DNA of 64,000 nucleotides from Bryoerythrophyllum caledonicum (GCA_963971425.1 OZ020519.1:23476786-23540785), one strand, 5' to 3'. Positions 35,011 through 46,308 are shown, counted from the first letter of the stretch. Notes: a model not told the origin generated them from the letters alone. A program made the numbers and translations.

Positions 35011-37945
35011 TCACAACAAATCCCAGCGCTTTTTCAATCTGAACAAGAGTGCCCCGGATTTGACATCATCCTGGGGCACTTGCAGCATTACCTGCAGCTT
35101 ACATTTCCTAGGCGCAGTCTTGGCTCCAGAATCCTCCTTCCCTATCTGCAAAACATGACCAAATCAACCTACAAGAAAGTCTTCCTAGAAAGATGAACAA
35201 AATCTATTAGAAAGTCTTCCTAGAAAGATGAACAAAATCTATTAGAAAGCCTTCCTAGAAAGATGAACAAAACCTATTAGAAAGTCTTCCTAGAAAGATG
35301 AGCAAAATCTATTAGAAAGCCTTCCTAGAAAGATGAACAAAACCTATTAGAAAGTCTTCCTAGAAAGAGGAAGAGATTTTGAAGGTGATTCAAACTAGTT
35401 CTATGCTCTCTTTGAAGACATGCTAAAACAAGCATGTCCTATGCGAAGGAGCATTGATCTCATCAAGCTCTCCTCTAGCTAGTCTTCATTGTTTATGAGT
35501 TTGCTAAATAGCCCTCAAGTAACCCTTAGTAACCAACCAAAACCCTAAACCGACACCTATAGATTAGGGGTACATCCAACCCACTTCCATCCCATTACCA
35601 CCCATTCGTCGAGATCCCTTACTTTTGGTCAACGCTTATGGGGGTACCTATTGGCGGCAACCGGCTAAACATGGCAACACACTTCGAAAAATACACATTT
35701 CATTGGAAAAGTGTGAAATCACGTGGGTTGAAATTATAATTCAATTGGCTAACACTGAAAAAATAGATGTATTATTATTTGTTTGCACATTGCTAACTTG
35801 TCGGTTATGGGGAGGGGGTTACCTTACAATTTTCGTGCATCTCACACACTAGATGAGTATGAGAGGTTAAAGAGATAAGAACTGAGAATTCACTATTCAT
35901 AAGTTCTCTTGATTATTCCTAAGCTGGTGCTACCTCAAGCGGAAAGGGAACCAACTACATTCTGACACATTGATTTTAGAGGAACAAGGGAGGTTAGAGA
36001 ACTCTAGATAGAGACTGAAAAAAGATCAGAGAGTGGGAAGGAATTACAGTTTAAATGTGGTAGAAAGAGCTTACCCAGAATGAGCCCCAGCACAGGCGCA
36101 CATCCGAATCATACCCCAGCTTGGCCTTGAGGTCCTCCCCTGGTTTGTATTTATATACAGCACTCCATGTGCTCGACTCAAAGTTGTGGAAATAACTGCA
36201 CTCACGCATAATAATTCAGTGTCAGGCATGTTATGTTTCTCAGAACTCCCACTTTCCCCTCATGGTCTTCCTAAAAGAGGGCTGCAAAATCAGGTTAGGC
36301 AGCTACAAAACCTTATATCTAACATATCATGATTTTAGGCTTAGAGAACTAAGTAACTTCATTGTAGCCAAGAGGAGGGGTGAAAGACCCTTTTTTATGT
36401 TGATTTTCTAGTTAGAGATCAGTACCTGAGCTTGTTCTTGGGTCCAAATTGTCGCTTAACGGCGAGCGATGGAGATAATTGAGGCCACGAGACGGAAGGT
36501 ACCAATGTCAACTCCTCATCCTAGTGTCCAAACCCACAGATTAACTCTTAAACGTATATACAAGCACGTGTTTTACTCTGTAGAATACGAAAAATTGTAT
36601 TAAACATTAGCAAGACTTACACCTTTGGGTTGAAGATTCTTCAACCAACATCTTTCATTTGGAGGTCATTTCAATCAATCTGAACCTTATCATGTTCAAA
36701 TACGACACCATACATGGTCACCAGTGGCACCTTCTGGCGTTCAAGGGTTGATCAACATGAACTGATCCAACCTTCAAACAAAAATCTGATGCGGACCAAG
36801 TTATCAGAGTGTGACTTGCAACAGGTCAGAGTATAAGGGCATAGTATCACGTACCTTGAACGTGTACTTGAGAGTGGCGCTCTCATCAGTGTAACTGGCG
36901 ACGGCTTGGCCATTGAACACACTCCCACCAATGAAGCCGCTCAGGGCGATGGCGCGCTCCTCATCCATCTCCACCTCTTCCGCCCTCAGCTGCCCCAAGG
37001 GGAACGTGCACACCACTTTCGGCTGCACCACCACCACTTCCATTCAAGCAACCGATTCAAACAACAAGAGCAGTGGAGAGGCTAATGGGGGTTGCGTCGG
37101 TACCAGAGCCGTGGCAGGGACATCATACGAGATCTCCGTCTTGTACTTCAAGTTGGCTGTGTGCACCGCCACCTTCACTTCGCCTTGCTGAGCCTGCACA
37201 ACAAACATTTGCCTGAGGAATCTCTATAAAAGGCGAGGACCGTTGGTAGGTCAATAGAAGAGCTTGATGGTCTCGTCTCTCAATTGAGTCAATGGAAGCG
37301 CTTGGTGGCATCCAAACTCAAGTCAAAGCAGTTTCAGCCGCCTTTGAGAGTGAAGCAAGAGTTTGCATAAGCTCAACCCTGATGAAACGATCCCCACCTT
37401 TCTCTCCTTTAATCTGAATATAGATTAATTGCCGGGGCAATTAGTCTATCACCAACAAAAAGGAGAGAAAGGTGGGGAACGTTTCATCAGGGTTGAGCTT
37501 ATGCAAACTCTTGCTTCACTCTCAAAGGCGTCTGAAACTGCTTTGACTTGAGTTTGGATGCCACCAAGCGCTTCCATTGACTCAATTGAGGGACGAGTTG
37601 GAGTGAGGAGAGAGGGCGTGTTGGTTTTACCTTGATGTCGCGGAGGTACTTGACGGAGAGGTTTTTGCCAAGATCGGCGTTCATGGTGACGAGGGCGTTG
37701 CGGTCCTCATGGTCGTAGAGGACCGACAAGTACTTGGTGACGACGCCGAGGAGCGGGTAGCGTAGGTCGCCTGAGGGCTCGCGCTGGATGGAGCCCGTGA
37801 GCTTGGCCAGGCCGTTGAGCACGCGCGCCGACAGCTTGTTGCTGAACACGCCGCCCTCCGAGTCGTACTCCGTCGACACCTTCACGGCCGCCATCTGCCG
37901 CCAGTCGCGCTGCCGCCAATCCACCCGCATTGCCGGGCCTTCCAT
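35011..37945 (-). CDS. OEP37: Chloroplast outer envelope channel OEP37
   Basis: OEP37 is a beta-barrel channel, cation-selective in pea, in the outer chloroplast membrane. Six coding exons on the minus strand join in frame: 37945-37631, 37193-37104, 37022-36855, 36520-36426, 36195-36075 and 35145-35011 (stop TGA), giving 307 residues, close to known OEP37. All introns are GT-AG. Recognition rests on ordered family segments: VSTEYDSEGGVFSNKLSARV, YDHEDRNALVTMNADLGK, IKAQQGEVKVAVHTANLKY, LPKVVCTFPLGQL, SGFIGGSVFNGQAVASYTDE, LTLVPSVSWPQLSPSLAVKR, STWSAVYKYKPGEDLKAKLG and LLFRLKKRWDLL at the end. The start ATG at 37945 gives MEGPAMRVDW; further 5' non-coding exons may exist. Introns carry a perfect-looking hairpin (37272-37597), a family B element and a 35-bp minisatellite. 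It is divergent from OEP80, 1.68 kb between start codons. Confidence 0.9.
35174..35370. repeat. 35-bp minisatellite in OEP37 intron 5
   Basis: Units of AGAAAGTCTTCCTAGAAAGA plus TGAACAAAATCTATT start at 35174, 35209, 35244, 35279, 35314 and 35349 (last one partial), nearly identical to one another. Confidence 0.97.
36545..36746 (+). mobile_element. TTAA element family B in OEP37 intron 3
   Basis: About 202 bp after TTAA 36541-36544, starting CTCTTAAACGTATATACA and ending CACCTTCTGGCGTTCAAGGG before TTGA 36747-36750. Interior phrases TTTACTCTGTAGAATAC and AACCTTATCATGTTCAAATAC are shared with the copies at 48692 and 59783. Confidence 0.8.
37272..37597. repeat. Foldback element in OEP37 intron 1, 139-bp arms
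   Basis: Left arm 37272-37410 and right arm 37459-37597 are nearly perfect complements around a loop of about 48 bp. The arms carry GGTGGCATCCAAACTCAAG, TTTGAGAGTGAAGCAAGAG and ACCTTTCTCTCC. Related copies sit in five OEP80 introns. In a transcript of either strand this would fold as a long hairpin. Likely a MITE; its target duplication is not resolved. Confidence 0.92.
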
Positions 37946-39623
37946 TGCCGCCACCTTCACACCAAGTAATCAGGATAAACAAAACACGGTCACTGGCATG
38001 TGATAGTCGATGTCCTCGCCAGGTCCAAGACAATGTGGGACTTTCCTGAGGTTTCAGCTCATTCGCAGACAGCTTCAGAACTCGCCAACCATCCCCCATT
38101 TGGTGAAAATGATGCTCCACAAGAATGATGTGGAGAGAAAGATGTCATTGAAAAAAATGTTCACTAGTGATAATCGACCTCCTCGAGACTGTAGCAACGG
38201 GTTTCAGCTTGTTTGCTTCAGCTGGAAGACAGTCTGAGAACCTGGCAACCATCTCCCAATCTCTAATGAAATAATAGTGAGGCACGAAGCACTGTTCGCC
38301 ACTCTCCAATGGGGGTGTTTCTTGAATTGAAATCGGTGACTTCGGGACAAAAGGGTTGTGGTCTACGGAGAAGGAAACACTGCGGTGCCATTCCGCAACC
38401 CTAAATAAAAGGAGAGAACCTCGAGCCCCCGCCATCTCGAGGAATTCCGACAGAAAATCTAAAACCCATCTCACAAAACGGAAAAGTCCTCACATTACCC
38501 TAATCGAGCACCCTCAATAACTCAATCCTCAAATGCGCCATACCTCACACACGCCCCACCTCAATCTCCTCCCTCAAACAACAGACCACCATCGACAGGA
38601 AGAACAGGAAAACCACGCTTCCCTCGCAGCCTCAACAAGAGAAAGCCACATTCCAGCTCCCAAACCCTCCCAGAAAAACCTCGCAAACATCCACACTCCC
38701 AGACACCACAAAACGAGCGACAAAGAGTGGGAGTGAGCGATCATTCTCACCTGGAACGAGGCGACTCAGTTCGCAAGAAAAAGACGTCGACTAGGAAACA
38801 AGAGCGGGGATTTTTTTGCGAGGGATAACTAGTGGGCTTTTTGTGGTGGGTGGCAAAGTGGCAGGAACACTGAACATAAAGACAAGCCGAGCCGCAGCGC
38901 GGGCGGGGAATATTAATGGGCCAGTCGAGGTCCTGCTCGGTCGCAAGTGCATCACAACAACAATATTAGGCTCGCCAACCCGGTCCTGCCATGTCGGCTT
39001 CGTACTCGCCATTTCTAGGCCTATCATCATCTGGTGGCGACTCTTTTGGAGCTGTGGCCGTGATCACGAATGGCGTGCTTTCACGTCGCCGGATATTCCT
39101 CCAGGTGAGCGTTCCGCCGCCCGTGTTGTCGTCATGTCCAGTTTACATCGACGAAGGAGAGCTTTTCCGGAGGTTTAAGAGATGGAATTTGAATTTTTTG
39201 CAATTGCGCACAATTGAACTGCCTGCGATGTGAGATGATGACGGTTGAGGTTGTGGTTTTGATGGTGCGGGAGTGAGTTCGGATTTAGGGTTTGAGGGAT
39301 GAGATTGGGGTTGAGTGGGGCTTTTGCGGATGGGGTTTTGGTGAGGTTTAGGAGACGGAGTGGAATTCAGTGGTGTGCGAACAACGATCATGCTTCGTGA
39401 TGATTCTCCTGCTTTACGGTTTTGATAGTGAATGAGTGAGGGTGTGGAAATTAGGGTTTGAAGGTTGGAGGGATAAGATTTAGGGTTTAGTGGCGACATT
39501 GTTGACGTGATGGTGTTGGTTTTCGGTTGTAGGGTTCGCGGGATCATCTTTTGAAATGTAGGTGAAGAGGGAGGCGAGAGCAGCGGAGAAGAGTTTTTTC
39601 GTTCGGAAGTGAGATTGCGCACC
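37946..39623. promoter_or_regulatory. Shared upstream region of OEP37 and OEP80
   Basis: About 1.68 kb between two divergent start codons. A duplicated segment of some 80 bp (GTTTCAGCT(C/T).., AACC(A)TC.CCCA) lies at about 38050-38125 and 38200-38275. The OEP80-proximal part is G-rich on the plus strand and holds three telo-box motifs. An ATG at 38991 opens an 80-codon frame that ends before the OEP80 start; it could hold an upstream exon of OEP80. Transcription starts for either gene are not identifiable. Confidence 0.6.
39285..39488 (-). promoter_or_regulatory. Three telo-box motifs upstream of OEP80
   Basis: TTAGGGTTT (AAACCCTAA on the minus strand) occurs at 39285-39293, 39451-39459 and 39480-39488, 135-340 bp before the OEP80 ATG. 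Telo-boxes are known plant promoter elements, common in genes of growing tissue. Function here is inference. Confidence 0.6.
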
Positions 39624-42600
39624 ATGGTGCTCGCGCCGGCGCGCATCTCGTTCTCGAAGGTGAAGCTGGAGCCCTACGAGCCCAACAGAAACCAGCGGGC
39701 GTTGTTGCCGAATCAGTCGCCCTTAGGGAAGTTCCTGTGCGCAGCGGAGGGCGCCTTCCAGGCATTCTGCGCGAAATGGGGCCCCGTGACGTCCCGAGCG
39801 CGCGACTCGCTCCTCACGCACGCAGTCGAGCGCAAACTTGCATTCGCATCGCTCTCTTTAAGCAACCAGGAGCCCGTGAAGTCCACGACGAGCCGGCGGA
39901 AGGAGGCGGAGGCGGGCGGGCCAGAGGAGGAGCGCGTGCTCATCAGCGAGATTCTGATCCAGGACAAGGAAGGGCAGGAGCTGGCGGACGCGGAGCTGAA
40001 CGCCACGGCTTGGGAGGCGCTCAAAGCGTGCAAGCCCAACTTCGCCCTCACCACCTCGGAGGTGCAGGCGGACGTGCACCGCATCATCGACACGGGCTTC
40101 TTCGCCTCGTGCATGCCGTCCGCTGAAGATACTCGCGACGGCGTCCGCCTCATCTTCAAGGTTGGTCGAAATTGTGGAAATGGTGGTGGTGTTGATAAGA
40201 TTTTGATCTTCAAGCTCTGACCTGTTGTTGTTGTTGTTGTTGTGCTCCTTGTTTTGTTGATGAGATTTTGTGCCAACATGTTTGATAAGCTCTGACCTGC
40301 TGTTGTTTGTTGTGCTCCTTGTTTTGTAGGTGGAGCCGAATCAGGAATTGAAGGGACTTGTATGCACCGGTGCCAATGTGCTTCCCACCCGAGTAGTGCA
40401 TAACGCATTTCGTGATGAATTTGGTATGTTGACATATGCAAAACAACCATCACATTCCAGAACCAGTGCTAGCGCGGCCTCTTGGCTTCCTCTTCCAAGT
40501 TTAAGCTCATTTTGGAATCCTCCTCCTGAAAGAATTCCTAAACGAAAGGCTGCTCTAGGATTTTTTTGTCAAAAGGTGTTAGTACTAGCATTGGTTCCAG
40601 ATTGTTTTTGACTGTTTCTACTTGATTTTCTTTTGCAGGGAAGGTGGTGAACATTCAGCGCCTGAACACGGTCCTGGATACTCTTAATGGCTGGTACAGA
40701 GACCGAGGTCTGTTTGGGCAGGTCACCGATGTGGAGATTCTTCAGGATGGTGTCATCAAGGTGCAAGTTGCGGAGGCGGAGGTGCACAACATCAACATTC
40801 GGTTTCTGGACAGAAAGACGTATGTGGCCTATACTTTGAGAGGGTTATTATGTCATGTCGTTGTTGGTTTATGTTTGATAAGGATGCAGTTTGGGAGGGT
40901 AATTGTTTGTTTATGTTTAATTATGATAGAGTCCTTTGGTTTTTGCAGTGGAGAGCCTACTGTTGGGAAGACAAGACCAGAGACGCTTCTTCGTCAATTG
41001 ACAACGAAGAAAGGGCAGGCGAGTTTTCTTTCTGAAACTATATCACTGAATTACCTCGTGGAATTGCCTGTTTAGGCGATTAAGTAACTGAACCTCATGA
41101 TTAATTGCAGGTGTATAGTCTGCAGCAAGGGCGCCGAGATGTGGCGACTGTGTTTACTATGGGTATCATGGAGGATGTGAACTTGGTGCCACAGCCTGCT
41201 GGTGGTCAGTACCAATCTTTTTTTCTTTGATGTGTTCTCTTTTGTGCTCATATCGCTTATAGGAGCACAAAATAGATGTAATGTAATCACTCATAAGAGC
41301 ACAAAAGTAAATGTAAGTTATCACTCATAAGATCCCCCCCTCTTTTTACTACTCTTTTGAGTTGTTAGGCCAGTAGTAGAGCTTGGTGATCTCGTCCCTC
41401 AGTTCAGTTAATGAAGGAGCTTGGTGGCATCCAAACTCAAGTCAAAGCAGTTTCAGACGCCTTTGAGAGTGAAGCAAGAGTTTGCATAAGATCAACCCTG
41501 ATGAACGCTACCACCTTTCTCTCCTTTGTGTTGGTTATATAGTTTATGGCTTGCAGTTAAGATATAATCAGATACTAGGAGAGAAAGGCGGGTAATGTTC
41601 ATTAGGGTTGGATGCCACCAAGCTCTTAGATCGACTGAGTTGAGAGACGAGACCAACTACTGGCCTAACAACTAGTTCGAGTAGTAAAAAGTGGGGTATC
41701 TTATTCAAAATTTGGTTGACTTTACAGATAACACTATTATCTTGGAAGTGTTGCCCAATGTGAGTTGTGTTATATGCACAGATACAGGCATGGTGGATTT
41801 AACAATGAATGTGGTGGAGCGTGTGACTGGTGGCTTTTCAGCAGGAGGTGGTTTATCAGGCAATGGGTAGGTTTCTTATCAATGTAAAGGAAGGTTTCAC
41901 GTTTAGGCTATTTTTTTCTAGCTCTTTTCTAAAGCATTTCATTCCTCTTTTACAGGATCTCAAATGGAGCTCTATCAGGCCTTGTTGGAAGGTGGGTTAC
42001 ATATTTATATCTAGTAGTGCCCTGTGCTTATCCTTCTTGCACTAATTGTTTTCTTCAGCTTTTGTATATTGGAGTTTCATGCGCATGTTCTTGACTGGTT
42101 TGCTTTTTTCTACTGCAGCTTTGCCTATTCACATAGAAACGCGTTTGGACGAAACCAGAAGCTGAATGTGTCGTTGGAGAGAGGACAGGTGGATTCCATG
42201 TTTAGAATAAACTACACCGACCCTTGGATCGAAGGCGATGATAAGCGAACATCCCGTGCCATAAATATCCAGGTATATGCAGAATTTTTTGGTATAACTT
42301 TTAGTCTGGGGGTGTGATGTTGGAGTTCTTTCTAAAGTCACCCAAAGTTCGAAGAGGACACCCCTTCTTTTCTCATTTAAAATTACCCCTACATAGCTCT
42401 CAAGGGATAGAAAGGCAGATGATTGATCTCTCGGAACTCATCCTTCACTCTCAAAGAGGAATGGAACTGGTTTGACTTCAGTTTAGAGATCATCAAGCTC
42501 TTTCATAGATGGATGAGACCACCAAGCTCTTGGATAGATTTACTAACCATCTAGAGTGAGGAAAGAGTGGTCGAAAGAGGGGGGGCATCTTATTGAAACT

Positions 42601-44957
42601 CTGGATGAATCATACATGTGTGTAAACAATATAAAAGAAAAACTTACATCATTGTTGTTATTATGGTTGCAGAACTCACGAGCACCGGGGACAACTGTGC
42701 ATGGTGTGCGCAAAGATGCGCTCTCCACTGGTCCTTTGCATGGAGGGGTGACAATTGGTAGGCTGATGGCGGGTGTTGATTATAGTCGACCACTGCGGCC
42801 CAAATGGAGTGGCACTGCTGGGATCAGTTTCCAAGTAAGTCCTAATCATAGCCTCCTTAGAGTTCTCCTAATGTCGCCAAAAGTTTCGATATGAGAACAA
42901 AAAGATACGTTGGAGTTCTTTCAAAAGTCACAATAAGATACCCCCTCTTTCTACTACTCTTTCCTCATTCTAAGTAGCTGTTTGATCAACACAAGAGCTT
43001 GGTGGTCTCATCCTTTAATGGAAGAGCTTGATGATCTCTAAACTGAAGTCGAACCAGTTCCATCCCTCTTTGAGACTGAAGAACGAGTTTACATGAGATT
43101 AACCACCTGCCTTTTCCTTGAGAACTATGTAGAGATGATTTTGAATGAGAAAAGAAAGTTATTTTTGATGTCACGGTTAAGATATCCCCTCTTCTATCCA
43201 CGGTTTTCCCATCAAATCCTTCGTGAGAGGAACTGATCTTTGTTTCTGTAGAGGGCGGGAGCTCGAGATGAACATGGATCAGTGAAGGTTGTTGATATGT
43301 ACGGCGGCCCTCTTACATTCAGGTTGGTCCTTGTCCCATAGATTTCCATGGTTGCAAAGATTAGGCGGCAAAAAATAAAAAATCTCCTGATCATCATTGT
43401 GTCAAGTCTTTACTTGGAAAGTGGGTTGTATCGCCATCTTTCATTTTGCAGTGCTGTCTAGTTTTTTATTGTGCTTTCGTGTCTTTTGTGCAGTGGTCGA
43501 GCTTATGATGACATGCTGGTGACGAAACTGGAGACTGTATATACAGATTCTGGAGACAATGGCTCATCTCAAGTAAGTTGAGTTGCTCTTCTTGTATTTA
43601 GTCTCTTGTAATTTCTCTCATAAAGCAATAAATTCTGTTCCGGATCAACTATATGCCCGTTAATTCTTGCGACTCTGTTGAGTTGCAGCTAGTTTTTAAC
43701 ACCGAGCAAGCGTTGCCAGTTGCCCCGGAGTGGCTCTTTTTCAACCGAATCAACGTACGTGCAAGGCAGGGGCTTCGTCTGGGACCTGTCCGGGGCATAG
43801 CAAGGTCAGTGGATGCTCACAAACCCTGATATCTCCTCAACTTCCTCAATTTCATAGAGTTCTTTCCAAATTCACCCAAAGTTTCAATAAGATACCCCTC
43901 TTTTGACTACTCGTTCCTCACTTTAATAGTTGGTGGTCTCATCCTTCAATTAGCCCATAAATGTCCACAACCAGTCCAAATACACTGAAATAATGACCGG
44001 AGAAGTCAATGGAAGAGTTTGGTGCTCTCTAAACTCAACTCAAACCAGTTTCAGCCGTCTTTGAGAATGTGAAGCAAGAGAGCAACCACCCACCTTTCTC
44101 TCCTTTGAGAACTTGATTTTACCGAAAAAAGGGGTATCGAACTTAGGATGTCTTTGGAAAGAACTCTAGTGTACGGTTATGAACTGACTTTTTTTTTTTT
44201 GGTGGTGCAGTTTTTCAGGAGGCACTGTGGTTGGGGACTTGGCACCACATGAAGCATTCCCAATTGGAGGCACCAACAGTGTCAGAGGCTACGATGAAGG
44301 AGCTGTGGGATCAGGCCGCTCATGTGTCGTTGCCAGCGGCGAAATCTCTCTTCCACTTGTATAATTTCTCTCCGTCTCTCTCTTCCTAATCAGTGTCTAA
44401 TATATGTTGTCTGCCATAGTTGAATAGTGTAGTAACTTTAGGTGACCAGTGATTTCACCACTTGTTGTGTACGAGAACTTACATCTTCAGACATTCAATC
44501 ACTTGGCCTCTTTCCTTCTGCATGAGCTTACTATATTTACTTGCTATAAATATGTGTGAAAATCAGGCTGGACCGGTGGAGGGTGCAATTTTTGCAGATT
44601 ATGGCTCTGACTTGGGTTCAGGAAGCACTGTACCAGGTAATAATGTTATCTTTTGGAGTTCTTTCTAAACTCACCCAAAGCTTTAATAAGATATATCAAT
44701 AGAAGAGCTTGGTGGTCTCGAAACTCAAGCTGATTTTTAGATTCTATGGAGGTGATTTTAATGAGGATATCTTAGATGTTTTTGTGTTGGAACTTTTTTC
44801 AGGGGACCCTGCAGGAGTGCGTGGAAAGCCTGGGCACGGTTATGGGTACGGGGCCGGGCTTAGGGTAGACTCGCCTTTGGGGCCGCTGCGGTTAGAATAT
44901 GCTTTCAACGATAGCAAGGCACGCCGCTTCCACTTTGGAATTGGCTACCGAAATTGA
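39624..44957 (+). CDS. OEP80: OEP80, Omp85-family chloroplast outer envelope assembly protein
   Basis: OEP80 (Toc75-V) is the Omp85 protein needed to insert beta-barrel proteins in the chloroplast outer envelope. Fifteen coding exons join in frame: 39624-40160, 40330-40423, 40639-40819, 40949-41018, 41111-41204, 41782-41866, 41956-41991, 42119-42272, 42673-42834, 43252-43322, 43494-43572, 43689-43804, 44211-44358, 44567-44636, 44803-44957. The product is 683 residues, slightly shorter than the flowering-plant form. The N-terminal half holds POTRA domains ([68 protein letters not shown]). The barrel includes [37 protein letters not shown], the Omp85 loop motif VRGY at residues 584-587, and ends [11 protein letters not shown]. 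Intron 4 is GC-AG; the others are GT-AG. The start ATG lies in ACCATGG. Introns are rich in foldback repeats. Extra upstream exons are possible. Confidence 0.95.
41019..41110 (+). other. GC-AG intron in OEP80
   Basis: The exon ends AAAGGGCAG and the intron starts GCGAGT, otherwise a perfect donor context. It ends TTAATTGCAG before GTGTATAGT. Joining here gives GQVYSLQQG, the conserved family sequence; no GT donor gives that product. Confidence 0.92.
41343..41691. repeat. Foldback copy in OEP80 intron 5
   Basis: Outer arms (about 41343-41434 and 41608-41691) are complementary: GTTGTTAGGCCAGTAGT at the left pairs with ACTACTGGCCTAACAAC at the right. The right arm has lost most of the inner segment kept at the left. 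The inner part, GGTGGCATCCAAACTCAAG, is shared with the OEP37 intron hairpin. Confidence 0.88.
42331..42605. repeat. Foldback-family copy in OEP80 intron 8
   Basis: Shares GGAGTTCTTTCTAAAGTCACCCAAAG, the CTTCACTCTCAAAGAGGAATGGAACTGG phrase, CATCAAGCTC and ATCTTATTGAAACTC with the other OEP intron copies. It is shorter and more diverged than the intron 5 copy. Confidence 0.7.
42858..43195. repeat. Foldback-family copy in OEP80 intron 9
   Basis: Carries TTAGAGTTCTCCTAATGTCGCC, ATACCCCCTCTTTCTACTACTC, AGCTTGGTGGTCTCATC, TTTGAGACTGAAGAACGAG and a right end GATATCCCCTCTTCTA, in family order. Confidence 0.7.
43855..44170. repeat. Foldback-family copy in OEP80 intron 12
   Basis: Carries AGAGTTCTTTCCAAATTCACCCAAAG, GATACCCCTCTTTTGACTACTC, TTTGAGAATGTGAAGCAAGAG and ACCTTTCTCTCC, and ends GTCTTTGGAAAGAACTCTA, complementary to its own left end. 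Confidence 0.8.
44653..44735. repeat. Foldback-family fragment in OEP80 intron 14
   Basis: GGAGTTCTTTCTAAACTCACCCAAAG, AATAAGATAT and AGAGCTTGGTGGTCTCGAAACTCAA match the left parts of the other intron copies; the rest is lost. Confidence 0.75.
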
Positions 44958-45489
44958 TGTACCTATCCCTCTCTTTCTCCAGGTTCTGAATTCTGAGTTC
45001 ATCTCCAGATTCAGCTGTCTGGTAGAGTTGTACATTTCCTTTCTTCCTCTTTGGTGAGAATGCAACATTTTTGTCTTGAAAGAACAAGGTGAAAAAGGAC
45101 TACTTTTCTTATGGGGAAAGTAAAGACCATGTTTTCAGGTGGGTGACTCACTCTCTTTCTTAGTTTTTCACATTACTCTGAATTCTGAATTTATTTTTAT
45201 CTCGAAGCAGGTCTGAATTCTTTTATTCCTTGATCGGGGCCTGATTTGGGAATTTATCCTGGTTGGTCCCCTGATGTCGTAGATTTGACGCACATGCCAC
45301 TTTTTTGTTTTTGTTTTGGTTATTTTTTTCAAGAATGTACTTCAATTCAAAGTTCATCTGTTGAAGCTGACTTTTTGGTGAAGTGGGAGAATGACGTGGA
45401 CTTTTTTTTTGTTTTTTTTTTTTGTTTTTTTTTTGTGAAGGATCCCAATTTCAAGTCCTGCCCTCCCACATAATAGGAGAAGATTAAAT
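44958..45489. other. 3' flank of OEP80, no other gene seen
   Basis: The OEP80 3' UTR must begin here. T-rich runs lie near 45300-45440. No second gene is supported. Confidence 0.45.
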
Positions 45490-46308
45490 GGCTATTTGAA
45501 AATTCACAATGAGCTTTGTGGAGGTATATTAGTTGTTTTTTGGGATTCGTGGTTCGAAAGTTAGTACCATTCAAAGTAAGAAATGGAGACTCTGGGCAAT
45601 TCCAAAGTTTTGTTGGAAGTTTCTATTGACATTGAGATTTTTCATTCATGTAGAAAATTTGATCCTCTTTGTAGATGTCAAAAAATATTTTTGTCTTTAG
45701 TGTTAATAAACATTTTAACTCAAGTCAAACATTTTTACACATGTTGGGCAAGCGGGGAAAAAACTACATCTTTCAAAATAAAACCTAGAGCATTCCATGT
45801 ATTTCACTTTTTTTTTTCAACAACTATATGTGGTGAGAACCTTCTTATTGACCGTTTGGAATATCATTCTAAAGCATATTGAGCTCACAAAAAAATATAA
45901 CGTGAATTGACAATTTTTGAACCTACACTTCTTGCACACTTGTTTTGAATATGTTACACCCCTTCTTCACCTCTAAAAATTGGTGTACAGGGAACTAACA
46001 TCATACTTAACACAATGGAAAAAGATTTAGACCTTGTGTAGTGCAAAAATTTGATACCAAGTGAAGTCAAAGTTTGTTGATCCACTAAACACAAGGAAGA
46101 GAATGAACCATTTTTTTGACTTCAAACACTATAATGTTTCTATCTATGCCATCAAAGATTTTGAAACTTTGTGAATATGATATTTAGTAAGTCTTAATTG
46201 GGATCCTACACCCAAAACTATAAATATAAGGTTTTGTTTCCTTTCTTACACATTGCACTAGAATCAGCAATTTTGAAGTGTTTTTGGTGTGAAATTGTCA
46301 TGGTCCTT
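45490..46308 (+). mobile_element. TTAA element family A, 5'-truncated copy
   Basis: The interior follows family A from AATTCACAATGAGCTTTGTGGAGG through GGTGTACAGGGAACTAACATCAT to GAAGTGTTTTTGGTGTGAAATTGTCATGGTCCTTTAG. The left end is missing and the right TTAA is decayed to TTATTAG. Confidence 0.75.

Noticed and set aside
37707-38120. 137-codon minus-strand frame over the OEP37 start
   Set aside because: It is a shifted-frame shadow of the GC-rich OEP37 first exon; its peptide is A/R/G-rich without family similarity.
39737-40126. 129-codon plus-strand frame inside OEP80 exon 1
   Set aside because: Alternative frame of the exon, rich in R, G and A, with no similarity of its own.
39713-40453. 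246-codon frame antisense to OEP80 exons 1-2
   Set aside because: Long only because the opposite strand is a GC-rich conserved exon; no domain, and it runs through OEP80 intron 1 with a GTT microsatellite.
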